Source: Planctomycetota bacterium (lineage in GTDB: Bacteria > Planctomycetota > Planctomycetia > Planctomycetales > Planctomycetaceae). Taken from it: a DNA stretch of 64,000 bases. A program made the translations under genes and the position numbers. Of the stretch, positions 1-10,833 are shown piece by piece (within the stretch, counting starts at the first letter, position 1; the number at the start of each line of letters is the position of its first letter). Under the pieces are notes generated by a model that saw only the letters and a list, made by a program, of their open reading frames with translations, ran no database searches and had not been told where the DNA came from. The stretch is taken from NCBI GenBank assembly GCA_022600195.1, contig JAHZKX010000026.1, positions 79,061 through 143,060 on the forward strand, given 5' to 3'.

Positions 1-323
1 AGGATTTCGTCCTTGACGGCCTGGGTGACATAATCAAAATTGAACCTGACGATTCCAAACTGAACGACATCATCGGTACCCGTTTTGGATAAGAGAATGA
101 TTCTACTATAAATATTTTCGTCCAGTCGTTGATCCAGCACGGTCACATCAACGGGAGATTGATGATAATCTTCCATTGTCACAGTCATATGATGATTGTG
201 AGCCAGCAGTGTTTTATAGGGGTCTGGCAGTGAGGCTGAGGAAACGTGTTCCGCCTTTTCAAACAGTGGTTGTTCGTTCGGAAACAATTTGACAAGAGCA
301 TCGAGTTCGTCTTGTGGGTTCAC
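1..323 (-). CDS. Chorismate-lyase-like (DUF98-type) protein, partial
   Basis: The minus strand is open from the left edge to a GTG at 323, so only the N-terminal ~107 residues are visible and the C-terminus lies outside the window. The translation contains [16 protein letters not shown], then an 'SRIILL' strand and a '[12 protein letters not shown]' segment. I recognise this order from the chorismate-lyase-like/DUF98 family, whose characterised members cleave pyruvate from chorismate or are related proteins; the assignment is from memory of the pattern, not from a search. An in-frame TTG at 383 is an alternative start, and neither has a strong ribosome site. It lies 80 bp downstream of the radical SAM gene on the same strand and probably belongs to the same operon. 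Confidence 0.55.
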   Translation of the reverse strand, partial: MNPQDELDALVKLFPNEQPLFEKAEHVSSASLPDPYKTLLAHNHHMTVTMEDYHQSPVDVTVLDQRLDENIYSRIILLSKTGTDDVVQFGIVRFNFDYVTQAVKDEI

Positions 324-403
324 TTGAGAATGATTTCTTTTTGCTGGAGTTGATCTTTCGAGGATGATCGTGGTGAGTTTCAATCAAATACAACGATAAA
401 AAA

Positions 404-1714
404 TTATGTGTATCGAACCATGCGGTGTTCTGGTTCGAAGTATTCTGTCAGTAGGCTGTCGGCCTGAAGGAGGCCTTTGCGTGTGAGTTTTACTTGAGTG
501 TCATCAAAGGTGAGGTAGCCTGCATTTTGCTGATTTTCCAATGCTTCGGAAAATTCTTCTGTTAATTTGACGCCGAACTTATCATAAAAAGGCTGAGTCA
601 AAACGCGGCCTTCTTTGAGTTGCAACACAAATTCGCGGATGAGACGTTGGTGTTCTGTCGGTTCGAGTGCACGATTGATGGGCAGTTTTCCTGATTCCAC
701 CGTTTCCAGATAGTCTTCCAGTCGATCGAGGTTTTGATAATGAACGCCTTGCAGATGTCCAAAGGAAGAGACGCCCGTAGCGATGAGATCATTGCCGCGA
801 AATAAGTTATCGCGATAAACGAAGCGATCTGTCTCGGGGTTTTTCACCAGTTCGTTTCCGCTTGCCAGATGATAACCTTTCGATAGTAGTTTTTCGATGG
901 CTTCATTCATCCAGCGTCGTTTGGTGGCCCAGTTGGCAATGGGCGAAGTAATGCCCATCTCTTTGATTTCCTTGGAAATGATCGTGTTGTGTGGTAGTTC
1001 CATCTGATAGATGGTGATGTTTTCTGGCGACAGTTCTATTGCTTTTTCGACAGACTCGGTCCAGTTTTCGTCCGTTTCCCCCATCATGCCTGCAATCAGG
1101 TCGATATTGACTTGAGGAAAGCCGACTTGTTGAATCCAGTCGTATGCCTTGAAGACTTCGGGAGTCAGGTGAGCGCGTCCGTTGGCTTCGAGTAAAGTAT
1201 CGTTAAAACTTTCGATGCCCAATGAGATGCGTGTAATACCGATTTCTTTGAGTGTTTGCACTTTTTCAAGATTGAGTGTGCCCGGCTCACATTCAAAAGT
1301 GACTTCCTGCGCGGTTTCCCATGAGAGCAGGCTGGAGAGTCGGTCGCGCAGTGAAAGTAATTGTTTGGAGCTTAGGTAGGAAGGAGTTCCCCCGCCGAAA
1401 TAGGTGAAATCGAGCGTGCGATCTTTAATGGCTTCGACGTTGCTGAGGAGTTCGAATTCGCGTTCTAGCGCCTGGACATAGCGATCGATGGTTTTGGCGT
1501 TCTGTTTTTCATAGACACGGAAATAACAGAATTTGCATCGTTTGCGGCAGAAGGGGATATGGATATAAAGCCCCATTGGAATACTGGCATCCGGGCTTTG
1601 ATGCAATACTTCATGAATTCGGGTGACGTATTCCTGTTTCCACAGTGAAAAAGGAGGGTAGTTCGAAACAAAGTAACTGCCAACTTCGGTTGTACCTGTC
1701 GTTTCCAGATCCAT
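404..1714 (-). CDS. HemN/HemW-like radical SAM protein (coproporphyrinogen oxidase family)
   Basis: This 436-aa protein has the radical SAM cluster motif CRKRCKFC (CxxxCxxC) within [14 protein letters not shown] at about residues 52-65, a GGGTPS loop that binds S-adenosylmethionine, and SLGIESF. These are features of the HemN/HemW/ChuW superfamily of oxygen-independent coproporphyrinogen oxidases, haem chaperones and haem-degrading enzymes. The residue after the last cluster cysteine is Tyr, and the true HemW (12080-13219) is also in this window, so this paralogue probably has another substrate. The ATG at 1714 is preceded by a GAGAG ribosome site. It sits 88 bp after a propeller gene and just before the DUF98-type gene. 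The radical SAM fold is certain; the substrate is unknown. Confidence 0.8.
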   Translation of the reverse strand: MDLETTGTTEVGSYFVSNYPPFSLWKQEYVTRIHEVLHQSPDASIPMGLYIHIPFCRKRCKFCYFRVYEKQNAKTIDRYVQALEREFELLSNVEAIKDRTLDFTYFGGGTPSYLSSKQLLSLRDRLSSLLSWETAQEVTFECEPGTLNLEKVQTLKEIGITRISLGIESFNDTLLEANGRAHLTPEVFKAYDWIQQVGFPQVNIDLIAGMMGETDENWTESVEKAIELSPENITIYQMELPHNTIISKEIKEMGITSPIANWATKRRWMNEAIEKLLSKGYHLASGNELVKNPETDRFVYRDNLFRGNDLIATGVSSFGHLQGVHYQNLDRLEDYLETVESGKLPINRALEPTEHQRLIREFVLQLKEGRVLTQPFYDKFGVKLTEEFSEALENQQNAGYLTFDDTQVKLTRKGLLQADSLLTEYFEPEHRMVRYT

Positions 1715-1802
1715 AATTCTCTCAAACTTTGATTGTATTTTTAGCCAGCAAACACACGATTAACACTACATTTTGTGTTTACGTATTCTCTACTTCTTAT
1801 TG

Positions 1803-3026
1803 TCACTTCTTTCCGAAACAATACAAGGCACCATTTCGGGATTCTGTCCCAATGATCAGATGTCCGGAGCCAATTGCCGGTGAAGCGGTGACGTCGCTTC
1901 CTAAATTCTTTTTCCAGAGCATCTTTCCATTTTGCAGGTTGAGTTCGTACAGATTGCCATCAGATGAGCCGATGAAGACACGATTTCCGACAATCACCGG
2001 CGAGCTGTCAACCCGGCCGCGTGTACCGTATTTCCAGACCGGTTTTCCAGTTTTCCTCTCGACACAATGAATCTGTTTGTCTCGCCCGCCGGCGACGACA
2101 TATTCATCCGTGATGGCTGCTGAGGAATGGTAGGGCAATTCTTTAATGGGGTCATTGTAACGCCATTCCACTTTCTGGGTTTTCCAGTTCACCGCGATGA
2201 TTTCACTGGCATATGTTCCGACATACAGACTCTCGCCCATCAACGCGGGTGATGCAATCAGGTAGGTTGCTAACGGCATCTGGCTGTGTTGCTGGCCTGT
2301 TTTGATATCAATCACACGTAGCTGCTCATCGCAACCGGTGACAAACGTGAAATTGTCTACAATGGCCGGTGAGCAATTCACATAGCCGTCTGTTTCAAAT
2401 TTCCAGGCCAGTGATCCATCGGACTCATTCAAACAATAAAGAAAATTATCGTAGCCACCAAACAGGATTTTTCCGTTGGTGATGTTGGCGCTGCTGATAA
2501 TTTCGGCGTCGGTTTTAAATTGCCAGAGTTTTTTCCCTGTCAGGCGATCAATGGCATGGAAGATCCCATCTTCATCGCCCAGGTAAACGCCTTTGTCAGT
2601 GACCAGCGGAGATGCTTTAAAACCGGGAGCGAATTGATCGGGGTTTGGGTCATCGATGGAACGGTATTTCCAGACTGGTTTCCCTGTTTTTAATTCGAGA
2701 CATTCCACGTAGCCATTCAAGCCAGCCATATAAACGCGATCGCCGACAATTGCTGCGGTAGATGCGATTCCGTCGGATGAGGTATGTTGCCAGAGAAGTT
2801 CCAGTTTGTCAGGCAGTGATGATTTGGCAATTCCCTGTTGCAGATTGCCATTTCGAAAGGAAGCCCAGTTGCCTGGTTTACTTTCGGTTTCAGACACGTT
2901 GATGCTTGTGTTATTCTCAGGTTTTTCCGCGGCGCGTGTATTAAAAGTAATAATGACACAGGTGATCAAAACTGCGAAAACCCCGAAGGATAAAGCCTGT
3001 TTTTTGAGATCGCTTAAAATGCGCAT
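1803..3026 (-). CDS. PQQ-like beta-propeller repeat protein, exported
   Basis: A 407-aa protein with a hydrophobic N-terminal segment (about residues 12-32, ending near TRAAEKP) that looks like a signal peptide. The rest is built from about seven blades carrying the 'xDxxTGxxxW' PQQ-like/BamB signature, for example [22 protein letters not shown] and [11 protein letters not shown]. These folds either bind PQQ as dehydrogenases or act as scaffolds such as BamB. No catalytic dehydrogenase residues or haem motif can be recognised, so a binding or scaffold role is as likely as an enzyme. Its start overlaps the end of the alcohol dehydrogenase gene by 13 bp, which suggests coupled translation. Confidence 0.8.
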   Translation of the reverse strand: MRILSDLKKQALSFGVFAVLITCVIITFNTRAAEKPENNTSINVSETESKPGNWASFRNGNLQQGIAKSSLPDKLELLWQHTSSDGIASTAAIVGDRVYMAGLNGYVECLELKTGKPVWKYRSIDDPNPDQFAPGFKASPLVTDKGVYLGDEDGIFHAIDRLTGKKLWQFKTDAEIISSANITNGKILFGGYDNFLYCLNESDGSLAWKFETDGYVNCSPAIVDNFTFVTGCDEQLRVIDIKTGQQHSQMPLATYLIASPALMGESLYVGTYASEIIAVNWKTQKVEWRYNDPIKELPYHSSAAITDEYVVAGGRDKQIHCVERKTGKPVWKYGTRGRVDSSPVIVGNRVFIGSSDGNLYELNLQNGKMLWKKNLGSDVTASPAIGSGHLIIGTESRNGALYCFGKK

Positions 3027-4213
3027 TCGTACAATTCCCTTAACGAGGATTCATCAACGGGTCGTGGATTAAAATTACCCGTCCACTGTCGAGAGGCTTC
3101 TTCAGCGAGCTGATCTATCAGACTGGAGTCGACATTACATTCGGTGAGTGAAGTAGGAGCCCCTGCAGTTGCAATTAATGATTGAATATGTTCTGCCAGT
3201 AAATCGGCGCCTGCAGGATCGTGTTGTTCACATAAGCCGATGTCCGCAGCGAGAACTGAATAATATTCGCCGACCAGTTCTGCATTAAATCGAATGACGT
3301 GCGGCAGCATAATTCCAATGGCAACACCATGTGTCAGATCAAAATGGGCAGAGAGCGGATTTGCCAGTGCGTGCGTTGCACCCAGCATGGAGTTTTCGAT
3401 GGCAGCGCCTGCGAAGTGTGCTCCCAACTGCATATTTCCGCGTGCGGTCAGATCGTCGGGGGTTTCAAGCACTTTCGGAAAACTGTTTGCCAAGAGTGAC
3501 CAGGCGCGACGGCTGAAGAGTTGTGAAATTTCATTTCGTGGTTTCGTGACGAATGTTTCGAGGGCATGGCTTAAAGCGTCGATGCCAGTGACATGTGTCA
3601 CGGAGCGGGGCATGGTGAGTGTTAATTCGGGATCGAGAATGGCAATTTTGCAGGCGGCTTTTTTATCGCCACAGGCCATTTTCATGTGAGTTTCCGGATG
3701 CGCGATGACGGCAAACGACTGTGCTTCGCTCCCCGTTCCTGCGGTGGTCGGGACGGCAATCAAGGGGAGCATTGGTTTGGCTGCTTTACCGACTCCCCAG
3801 TAGTCCTGCATCTGTCCGCCGTTGGTCAGGAGGAAGTTGATGCCCTTGGCACAATCCATGCTGCTGCCGCCACCCAGGCCGACGATCAGATCGATCTGGT
3901 GGTTGCGTGCGACCTGAAGACCTCGTTCGACATCTTCTGTTGTGGGATTTGGGTGGACATCATCAAAGATGGTGGTTTGAAGATTCGCGTTTTCCAGAGA
4001 GGCCACCGCGCGTGCTTCATGGCCGACTTCAGCAAGTCCTTTGTCTGTTACCAGGAGAACGCGTTTTGCTCCCAGTTCTGAAGAGAGTTCTCCCAGTCGG
4101 TCTAAAGATCCAGCACCAAAGATAATTCGCGTACTGGGTGCATAATCAAAGGTAGAAAGAGGGGGCCCTGCTTCCTGTTGAGTGTTTAGACTGGCTGACG
4201 ATTTCGAATCCAT
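3014..4213 (-). CDS. Iron-containing alcohol dehydrogenase
   Basis: 399 aa, the usual length of group III Fe-dependent alcohol dehydrogenases. Visible are the NAD(P)-binding [10 protein letters not shown] motif near residue 100, the PTTAGTGSE motif, and the metal site made of the Asp and His of [10 protein letters not shown] followed by two later histidines in GATHALANP and DLTHGVAIG. The enzyme would interconvert an alcohol and an aldehyde; the substrate cannot be read from sequence. It starts the minus-strand block and overlaps the propeller gene, so the two are very likely co-transcribed with the radical SAM and DUF98-type genes. The ATG at 4213 is the natural start for the family. Confidence 0.88.
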   Translation of the reverse strand: MDSKSSASLNTQQEAGPPLSTFDYAPSTRIIFGAGSLDRLGELSSELGAKRVLLVTDKGLAEVGHEARAVASLENANLQTTIFDDVHPNPTTEDVERGLQVARNHQIDLIVGLGGGSSMDCAKGINFLLTNGGQMQDYWGVGKAAKPMLPLIAVPTTAGTGSEAQSFAVIAHPETHMKMACGDKKAACKIAILDPELTLTMPRSVTHVTGIDALSHALETFVTKPRNEISQLFSRRAWSLLANSFPKVLETPDDLTARGNMQLGAHFAGAAIENSMLGATHALANPLSAHFDLTHGVAIGIMLPHVIRFNAELVGEYYSVLAADIGLCEQHDPAGADLLAEHIQSLIATAGAPTSLTECNVDSSLIDQLAEEASRQWTGNFNPRPVDESSLRELYECAF

Positions 4214-4578
4214 GAGAATGATGTTTTCCTTACGTGATCTATCCTGTTCATCGAGCGAATTGAAAATTTACGCGGATGAAACTTTCATGCTTAACTCGTT
4301 TCCCTGCTTGTGAAAGAAAATCGAAGTTGTTTGTCATTATGTGGTGTGAAATTTCAGGTAGGTTTAGCCGGTGCGTTAGAATTCAATCGCTGGTCTTCCA
4401 TTTCGCTTCTCTCTCCATCTAACACCGTAGAAGTACAACAGGCATCGCTTTAATAAAACGAAGCGAGTCACTGTAGTATAATTCTGATCGAAATGGGCGG
4501 AGAATTCCAGTAGTCAGCGATGATTTATAGGGAGTTCGGCGGTCTTAACAGGAGTATTATTCATAATTTAGGGGAATC
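4214..4578. other. Intergenic stretch without a recognisable gene
   Basis: These 365 bp lie between nadD (minus, upstream) and the alcohol dehydrogenase (minus). They should hold the end of the nadD transcript and the promoter of the left-hand operon. I found no convincing ORF, hairpin with T-run, or -35/-10 pair. Confidence 0.5.
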
Positions 4579-5181
4579 TTAGTCTAAATATAATCTGTTA
4601 TTGTGGATATAAACTTCCACTGCACGCGGGGTCATAAACCGGACACTTTCATTTTCGTGAACTCGTTTTCTGATATCGGTCGAGGAAATATCCATTCCGG
4701 GCATTGTGGCCCAGATGATTTTGGCGAGGACAATTTTCCCAAACTTTTGAGTCAGCTCTGATAGATCTGGTAGACTAATGTTGGGTCGATTGACGCCAAT
4801 CAGAGTTGCGAGCTCTAAAATTTCCTCTGGTTCACGCCAGGTATGCAGATCTCGGACGGAATCTGCTCCGACAATTAAGAAGAATTCATCATTGGGGTGT
4901 GATGTTTTCAGCTGGCGAAGCGTTTCCACCGTATAGCTGGGACCTTCCCTGTGGAGCTCGAGGTCTTTGAGGATGAATGCCGGATGGCCGGCGATGGCAA
5001 ATTCGAGCATCTCTCGCCTTTGTTTTCCAGTCGAAATCCCTTTGCTCTCCTTATGAGGCGGGCTTCCCGCTGGAATCAACCAGATTTCATCCAGTTTGCA
5101 TTGTTCGCGACATTGTTCTGCAAGCAGAAGATGTCCAAAGTGCACAGGATCAAAAGTACCGCCAAATATTCCGATACGCAT
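4579..5181 (-). CDS. nadD: Nicotinate-nucleotide adenylyltransferase
   Basis: The 200-aa product begins MRIGIFGGTFDPVHFGHLLL, the nucleotidyltransferase signature with the GGTFDPxHxGH nucleotide-binding loop, and ends with the SSTDIRKRV motif (ISSTxIR) that binds ATP phosphates. It converts nicotinate mononucleotide and ATP to deamido-NAD in NAD biosynthesis, in the cytoplasm. Length matches the family (about 190-215 aa). It is divergent from priA with 143 bp between the two starts. In many bacteria nadD is next to rsfS, but no such gene is seen here. Confidence 0.95.
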   Translation of the reverse strand: MRIGIFGGTFDPVHFGHLLLAEQCREQCKLDEIWLIPAGSPPHKESKGISTGKQRREMLEFAIAGHPAFILKDLELHREGPSYTVETLRQLKTSHPNDEFFLIVGADSVRDLHTWREPEEILELATLIGVNRPNISLPDLSELTQKFGKIVLAKIIWATMPGMDISSTDIRKRVHENESVRFMTPRAVEVYIHNNRLYLD

Positions 5182-5324
5182 CAGTAAATCGTTTCTATCA
5201 ATCAGCTGTGCTGAAAGAATCTTTTTTATCGAATTCTCGATAGTCGAGTTTGATCGTTGAGTTCACTCGTTCAAAGAGTTACAAATCGAAGTAACCCTTT
5301 TCTTTAGTATATCCTGCTGAGTAT

Positions 5325-7658
5325 ATGAGTAAACCGAAGCAACAGAGCCTATTTGAAGAAGATGAACTTCCAGAAAATCCCATGCCCTGGGAGCGGGAGT
5401 CTGCGCAGGATCTCTATCTTGCGAAAGTGGTTTTGAATCGTCCTCTGGATCGGGAGTTTCATTACCTGGTTCCTGAAAGTATGCGAGCTCAGCTGAGTGC
5501 AGGCTATCGAGTGCAGGTTCCCTTTGGGCGGGGAAATCAATTGATTTCCGGTTATTGTGTTGGTGTGGGTCCTGCCGAGAAAGATCAGCCCAGCGTTCGC
5601 TTGAAGACGATTGAAGCGATCCTGGACAGCCGACCGCTATTCGATACCAAAATGTTGAAACTGACGCGTTGGATTGCAGAGCGCTACTTGTGTAGTTGGG
5701 GGCAGGTGTTGGAGTGTGTGGTTCCCGCGGGGGTCAAAAATCAGGCGGGTACCCGGATGGTGACGGTGTTTGAATTAGCTCAGACCGATCTTGCTTCCGG
5801 TGATGAATTGGCTGAAGTCATCGAAAAGCTGCCAGTCAAGCAGCGTGCTGTTTACGATGTTCTGAGATCTGCTGAGAAACCGCTGACATTGGACGAATTG
5901 ACTCAGGTGGCGAACTGTGGTTCCGGTCCGATTCAGTCGCTTAAAAAGAAATCATTGATAAAAAACTTACAAAAACGCGTCCAACAATTTGGGAATGGTT
6001 ATGACGCAGCGCAAGAATTGATAAAAAAAGAAGAGGATTTAGAACTTAACTCTGATCAATGTCAGGCGTTGGATCAGATTCTGGCTGCGATTCGCGATCA
6101 GCAGGGTAAGACGTTTTTGCTGCATGGTGTGACGGGTAGTGGAAAAACAGAAGTCTATATTCAGGCGATCCGTGAAGTCGTCAGCTATGGCCAACAGGCG
6201 ATTGTGCTCGTTCCGGAAATCAGTCTGACCCCGCAGGCGATTCAACGTTTTCGTTCGCGTTTTGAATCGGTGGCGGTTTTGCATAGTCATTTGAGTGACA
6301 GTGATCGACATTTTCACTGGCAGAATATCGCAGCCGGGAGAGTGCAAGTCATAGTGGGAGCGCGCAGTGCTGTGTTTGCGCCAGCGCCGCATCTGGGTTT
6401 AATCGTAATTGATGAAGAACATGAGACTTCATTCAAGCAGGAAACGGCACCGCGTTATCATGCCCGCGAAGTCGCCCGCAAACGTTCAGAGCTGGAGAGC
6501 ATTCCTCTGATTCTGGGGTCAGCCACGCCGACTCTGAATTCGTGGTTACGGGTGATCGAGAAAAAAGAGACGTTGATATCCATGCCCAGTCGCGTCAATA
6601 ACCTTCCGATGCCTGGTGTGAATATCATTGATGTGCGTAATGATGTACAGATCAGGAGGAACGAATCGATCGGGCGGGTTCTGTTTACCGGGATGCAGCA
6701 TGCATTGGAGACGGGCGGACAAGTCATCCTGTTTTTGAATCTGCGTGGCTATTCTCCGGCGCTCTGGTGCAAGTCCTGTGGGAATTCGGTCAAATGTCCT
6801 CATTGTGAAGTCTCTTTGACCTGGCATCGGGATAAGAATCTGGCGGTCTGCCATAGCTGTGATTTTTCGAGTAAGCCTCCGACGCACTGTTCCGGTTGTG
6901 GTGCACCGGGGCTGCGCTTTATCGGTGCGGGTACACAACGTCTGGAAGAAGAGGTCAAAGCCAAGTTTCCCGGTTACTCCTGCAAGCGAATGGACAGTGA
7001 TACCATGCGCGGTGTAGGCAGCCATGCCAAGGTTCTGAATGCATTTGCTGCAGGGGATGTTGATATCCTGCTGGGAACTCAGATGATCGCTAAAGGACTG
7101 GACTTTCCAAATGTGACTCTGGTGGGTGTGGTTGATGCCGATACGATGTTGCATCAGCCCGATTTGTTTGCCTCGGAACGAACATTCCAATTAATTGCGC
7201 AAGTCGCAGGCCGTACGGGGCGGGGAATGCAGGGGGGGCGTGTCTTTGTGCAAACCGCATCACCAACCGAGCCGGCGATATTGAAAGCGGCAGAGCATGA
7301 TTTTCTGGGATTTGCCCAACTCGAACTGGGACATCGAAAAGAGATGCAGGCTCCCCCTTATTCACATTTTGCACGTGTCATATTGCGTGGTCCGCAGGAA
7401 GAACGTGTGTTGGCTTTTGCGAGAGAATTATCTCGGGTATTACTTGAAGCCGCGTCTGAGAAAAAACTGGACATCCAAATATTAGGACCTGCTCCCGCTC
7501 CGATTATCAGGCTTAAAAAGAATTTCCGCTATCATTTTCAGTTAGCTGCTGTGAATGTAGAAGAAATCCTACAGCTTTGGCAGGAAATCGCTGGTAAGTT
7601 GCCACACGAAAAAGGAATTGATTACATCATCGACGTTGATCCGGTTAACATGCGATAA
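5325..7658 (+). CDS. priA: Primosomal protein N' (replication restart helicase PriA)
   Basis: 777 aa. The N-terminal 3'-DNA-binding domain is followed by a superfamily 2 helicase core with Walker A HGVTGSGKTEVY (about residue 268), the DEEH Walker B box, and motif III GSATPT. An eight-cysteine zinc module follows (CKSCG, CPHC, CHSCDF, CSGCG, about residues 480-530), which is diagnostic of PriA, then helicase motifs V/VI ending at QVAGRTGRG. It reloads the replisome at stalled forks. The ATG at 5325 gives the expected N-terminus. It is divergent from nadD. Confidence 0.96.
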   Translation: MSKPKQQSLFEEDELPENPMPWERESAQDLYLAKVVLNRPLDREFHYLVPESMRAQLSAGYRVQVPFGRGNQLISGYCVGVGPAEKDQPSVRLKTIEAILDSRPLFDTKMLKLTRWIAERYLCSWGQVLECVVPAGVKNQAGTRMVTVFELAQTDLASGDELAEVIEKLPVKQRAVYDVLRSAEKPLTLDELTQVANCGSGPIQSLKKKSLIKNLQKRVQQFGNGYDAAQELIKKEEDLELNSDQCQALDQILAAIRDQQGKTFLLHGVTGSGKTEVYIQAIREVVSYGQQAIVLVPEISLTPQAIQRFRSRFESVAVLHSHLSDSDRHFHWQNIAAGRVQVIVGARSAVFAPAPHLGLIVIDEEHETSFKQETAPRYHAREVARKRSELESIPLILGSATPTLNSWLRVIEKKETLISMPSRVNNLPMPGVNIIDVRNDVQIRRNESIGRVLFTGMQHALETGGQVILFLNLRGYSPALWCKSCGNSVKCPHCEVSLTWHRDKNLAVCHSCDFSSKPPTHCSGCGAPGLRFIGAGTQRLEEEVKAKFPGYSCKRMDSDTMRGVGSHAKVLNAFAAGDVDILLGTQMIAKGLDFPNVTLVGVVDADTMLHQPDLFASERTFQLIAQVAGRTGRGMQGGRVFVQTASPTEPAILKAAEHDFLGFAQLELGHRKEMQAPPYSHFARVILRGPQEERVLAFARELSRVLLEAASEKKLDIQILGPAPAPIIRLKKNFRYHFQLAAVNVEEILQLWQEIAGKLPHEKGIDYIIDVDPVNMR

Positions 7659-7830
7659 CCAGAGATCTGACCAGCAAGATCCGCTTCCTTCGTCAGCTTC
7701 AGCGTTTCAAGATTGCAATCGGTGGGAATAGTGGTTTGAATGGGAGTGTTGTGTTTCCGCATTGATTTGATCTGTCATCAAAGACTCAGACGCGAAATTA
7801 TCTAATTTAATTCTACGAGGAAGATCCAGA

Positions 7831-10800
7831 ATGATCGCCCCCGAAACAGAGCATCGATTTCGATCATGGTTGGCTGTTCCTTTAATTTGCCTGCCGTTGG
7901 TCTTTCAGGTCTTCACATTGCAGGCACAAGAACCGAAGAATTCTTCTTATGGTATTCAGGAACGAGTTTCGTGGACCACATCGCGGATAAAAGGGACTCC
8001 CGAACCCTCGTTACCTTATGAGACTGAGCGTGCCTTTCCCAATCTGAAATTTAATCAACCACTGGCGATTGCGACTGCACCTAGCCAAAAACGTTTTTTT
8101 GTTGCAGAGAGAAAAGGGAAGATATTTTCATTTCCCTATGAAGATCAAAAGACTTCACAAACAGATCTGTTCTTTGATCTCAAAGAGCGTGTCAAAGATC
8201 TTAATGAAATTTATGGTATCACATTTCATCCCCAGTTCGAGAAGAATCGCTTTGTTTACATTTGTTATGTATTAAAAGCCGGTTTGCAGGAAGGGACACG
8301 CGTTTCCCGATTTAAGGTTTCGGAAACGGATCCGCCCCGATGTGATCCGAACTCGGAAGAGATAATAATCAACTGGTTATCCGGCGGTCATAATGGAGGC
8401 TGTCTACGATTTGGTCCTGATGGTTATCTTTACATTTCGACCGGTGACGGGGGACCGGCTTCGCCTCCCGATATTCATAATTCCGGTCAGGATGTCGGCA
8501 ATCTTCTATCCTGTGTGTTACGTATCGACGTCAATCGTGTGGGGAAAGATCGCTTTGGCAAAGATCGACTCTATTCCATTCCTTCAGATAACCCGTTTGT
8601 CAATGAACCGGGGGCGCGACCAGAAATCTGGGCCTTTGGTTTTCGTAATCCCTGGAAGATGTGTTTTCATCCTGAGAATGGTGATTTATGGGTAGGCGAT
8701 GTGGGTTGGGAATTGTGGGAACTGGTGTATCGCGTGGAGAAGGGGGGGAATTATGGCTGGAGCATTCGGGAAGGGCGTCAACCGGTTAAGCCTGGAATGA
8801 AAATCGGTCCGACTCCGATTCTTCCGCCGACGGTTGAGCATTCGCATCGTGAAGCGCGTTCGATTACCGGCGGTTATTTTTATGGTAGTTCCCGATTAAA
8901 AGGGTTGCAGGACACTTACGTCTATGGAGACTACTCAACCGGCAAACTGTGGGGGCTTCGCTATGGGGATCAACGTGTCAATTGGCATCAGGAGCTGGCC
9001 AACTCGAAGCTGAAAGTCACGGCTTTTGCCATCGATGATACCGGCGAAGTTTATATCGTTGATATTCAAGGCGGCGGCTTTCACCGTCTTATTCCGATTA
9101 CGAAATCAGAACACAATCCGGATTTTCCGACTCAGCTCAGCCAGACGGGGTTATTTCAGTCAACGGCTGCACATGAACTTGCGCCGGGGGTGATTCCCTA
9201 TTCCATCAATGCTCCTGCCTGGGCCGATCATGCGACTGGAGAGAGGTTTGTCGCTTTGCCTCCGGAGACGACCATCGCAATCTCGAAAAAAGGAATATGG
9301 AATTTTCCGAAAGACAGTGTTTTGATGAAAACGATTTCATTAGAGACCGAACTTGGAAATCCACAATCAGCGCGTCGACTGGAAACGCAGTTGTTGCATT
9401 TTAATGGTGCACGCTGGATGGGATACTCTTACCGTTGGAATGAAGAACAGACTGACGCTACTCTGGTTGCTTCTGAGGGAGAGACGCTGAAGTTTGAGGT
9501 CAGCACACAGACAAAACCTGTTAAGAAACATCAAACAGAGTGGCATATTCCCAGCCGTACCGAATGTGCGGTCTGTCATACGCCTTATCAGAACCACCTT
9601 TCAGTATTGTCCTTTGAAGAAGCACAATTGAATCGTAGCCAGAAGTACGGCGATGTCGTCGATCATCAATTACGGACTCTGGCGCATATCAAAGTATTAC
9701 CGGAGTCGGTCTGGACGGATTCGAAAGGGACCAAGTCCCATTATCTGGTTGATCCTTACGAATCCTCTGCTGCATTAACATTGCGTGCGCGATCTTATCT
9801 GCACGCGAACTGTCGGCACTGTCATCGAAATAATGGGGGGGGCGGTTCCACAATAGAGCTTGATGCCTCTTTAAAACCTGACAGAATGAAAGCGGTTGGA
9901 GTGACACCGACGCAGGGGAAATTCGGAATTCAGGATGCACAAGTGATTTCGCCCGGCGATCCCTTTCGTTCGGTATTGCTCTATCGGATGAGTAAACTCG
10001 GAAAGGGACGGATGCCTTACTCTGGTTCCTCTCTCGTGGACCCGAGGGGGACAAGATTGATCAGCGATTGGATCGCAAGTTTTCCACCGAGATCCGATTA
10101 CCGTTCTGGTACTGTTTCAAGATTACGAAACCGCCAAGAAAATCTATTGCATGAATCCATTCAGATTGCAGATCAGGATTATGTGAATCAGAAACTTCAG
10201 GAAATTCTGGGGAGTACCAGTGGTGCCCTGTATTTACTGGACTCGTTCGAACGAATAGCCATGTCAGACGAAATGAAAGATCAGATCGTTTTACTGGCGA
10301 CTCAGGGAGGAAACCCTCTTGTTCAAGATTTATTCGAGCGATTCCTGCCGGAAGATCAGAGAATCAAGCGCCTGGGAGTCAAGTTTGATCAGAGTGCCTT
10401 GTTGTCTGTAGAGGGAGATTCACGCGAAGGGAAAAAACTGTTTTTTGAAATGGCGGGGCTGCAGTGTCGGAATTGTCATCGTGTTCATCAACATGGGAAA
10501 GAACTTGGTCCCGATCTCACGCAGATTGGTAAAAGGCTCTCACGAGCGGAGTTGCTTGAGAATATCATTCAGCCATCTAAAAAGATTGATGAAAAGTATT
10601 ACACTTATGTGATCGAAACCCGTTCTGGGAAATTACACACTGGTCTGCTGATCAAAAAAGATAAATCTGGTTTGACTATCAAGGATGCGAAAAATGAAAC
10701 AGTTCAGATCTCTCATGATGAGATCGAAAATGTTGTAATCCAGAAGAAATCCATCATGCCCGATCAGTTATTACGTGATCTGACGATCGAACAGGCCTCT

Positions 10801-10833
10801 CACCTGCTGGCTTATCTTGAATCCTTGAAATAA
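7831..10833 (+). CDS. Secreted PQQ-type sugar dehydrogenase-like protein with three c-type haem motifs
   Basis: 1000 aa with a signal peptide (about residues 12-33). Residues ~60-425 form a glucose/sorbosone dehydrogenase-like propeller (HNGGCLRFGPDGYLYISTGD, WAFGFRNPWKMCF, GDVGWELWE, NYGWSIREG). The middle region carries CAVCH (~579) and CRHCH (~660), and the C-terminal module carries CRNCH (~877) followed by GPDLTQIGKR and a beta-rich tail typical of the planctomycete 'putative haem-binding domain'. Each CxxCH should bind one covalent haem. Inference: it oxidises a sugar or similar alcohol and passes electrons through its own haems. The ATG at 7831 has a GAGGAAG ribosome site. It appears monocistronic. 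Confidence 0.85.
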   Translation: MIAPETEHRFRSWLAVPLICLPLVFQVFTLQAQEPKNSSYGIQERVSWTTSRIKGTPEPSLPYETERAFPNLKFNQPLAIATAPSQKRFFVAERKGKIFSFPYEDQKTSQTDLFFDLKERVKDLNEIYGITFHPQFEKNRFVYICYVLKAGLQEGTRVSRFKVSETDPPRCDPNSEEIIINWLSGGHNGGCLRFGPDGYLYISTGDGGPASPPDIHNSGQDVGNLLSCVLRIDVNRVGKDRFGKDRLYSIPSDNPFVNEPGARPEIWAFGFRNPWKMCFHPENGDLWVGDVGWELWELVYRVEKGGNYGWSIREGRQPVKPGMKIGPTPILPPTVEHSHREARSITGGYFYGSSRLKGLQDTYVYGDYSTGKLWGLRYGDQRVNWHQELANSKLKVTAFAIDDTGEVYIVDIQGGGFHRLIPITKSEHNPDFPTQLSQTGLFQSTAAHELAPGVIPYSINAPAWADHATGERFVALPPETTIAISKKGIWNFPKDSVLMKTISLETELGNPQSARRLETQLLHFNGARWMGYSYRWNEEQTDATLVASEGETLKFEVSTQTKPVKKHQTEWHIPSRTECAVCHTPYQNHLSVLSFEEAQLNRSQKYGDVVDHQLRTLAHIKVLPESVWTDSKGTKSHYLVDPYESSAALTLRARSYLHANCRHCHRNNGGGGSTIELDASLKPDRMKAVGVTPTQGKFGIQDAQVISPGDPFRSVLLYRMSKLGKGRMPYSGSSLVDPRGTRLISDWIASFPPRSDYRSGTVSRLRNRQENLLHESIQIADQDYVNQKLQEILGSTSGALYLLDSFERIAMSDEMKDQIVLLATQGGNPLVQDLFERFLPEDQRIKRLGVKFDQSALLSVEGDSREGKKLFFEMAGLQCRNCHRVHQHGKELGPDLTQIGKRLSRAELLENIIQPSKKIDEKYYTYVIETRSGKLHTGLLIKKDKSGLTIKDAKNETVQISHDEIENVVIQKKSIMPDQLLRDLTIEQASHLLAYLESLK

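Noticed and set aside
6546..7190. Minus-strand open frame of 214 codons opposite priA
   Set aside because: Shadow of the conserved PriA zinc and helicase region; no independent protein features.
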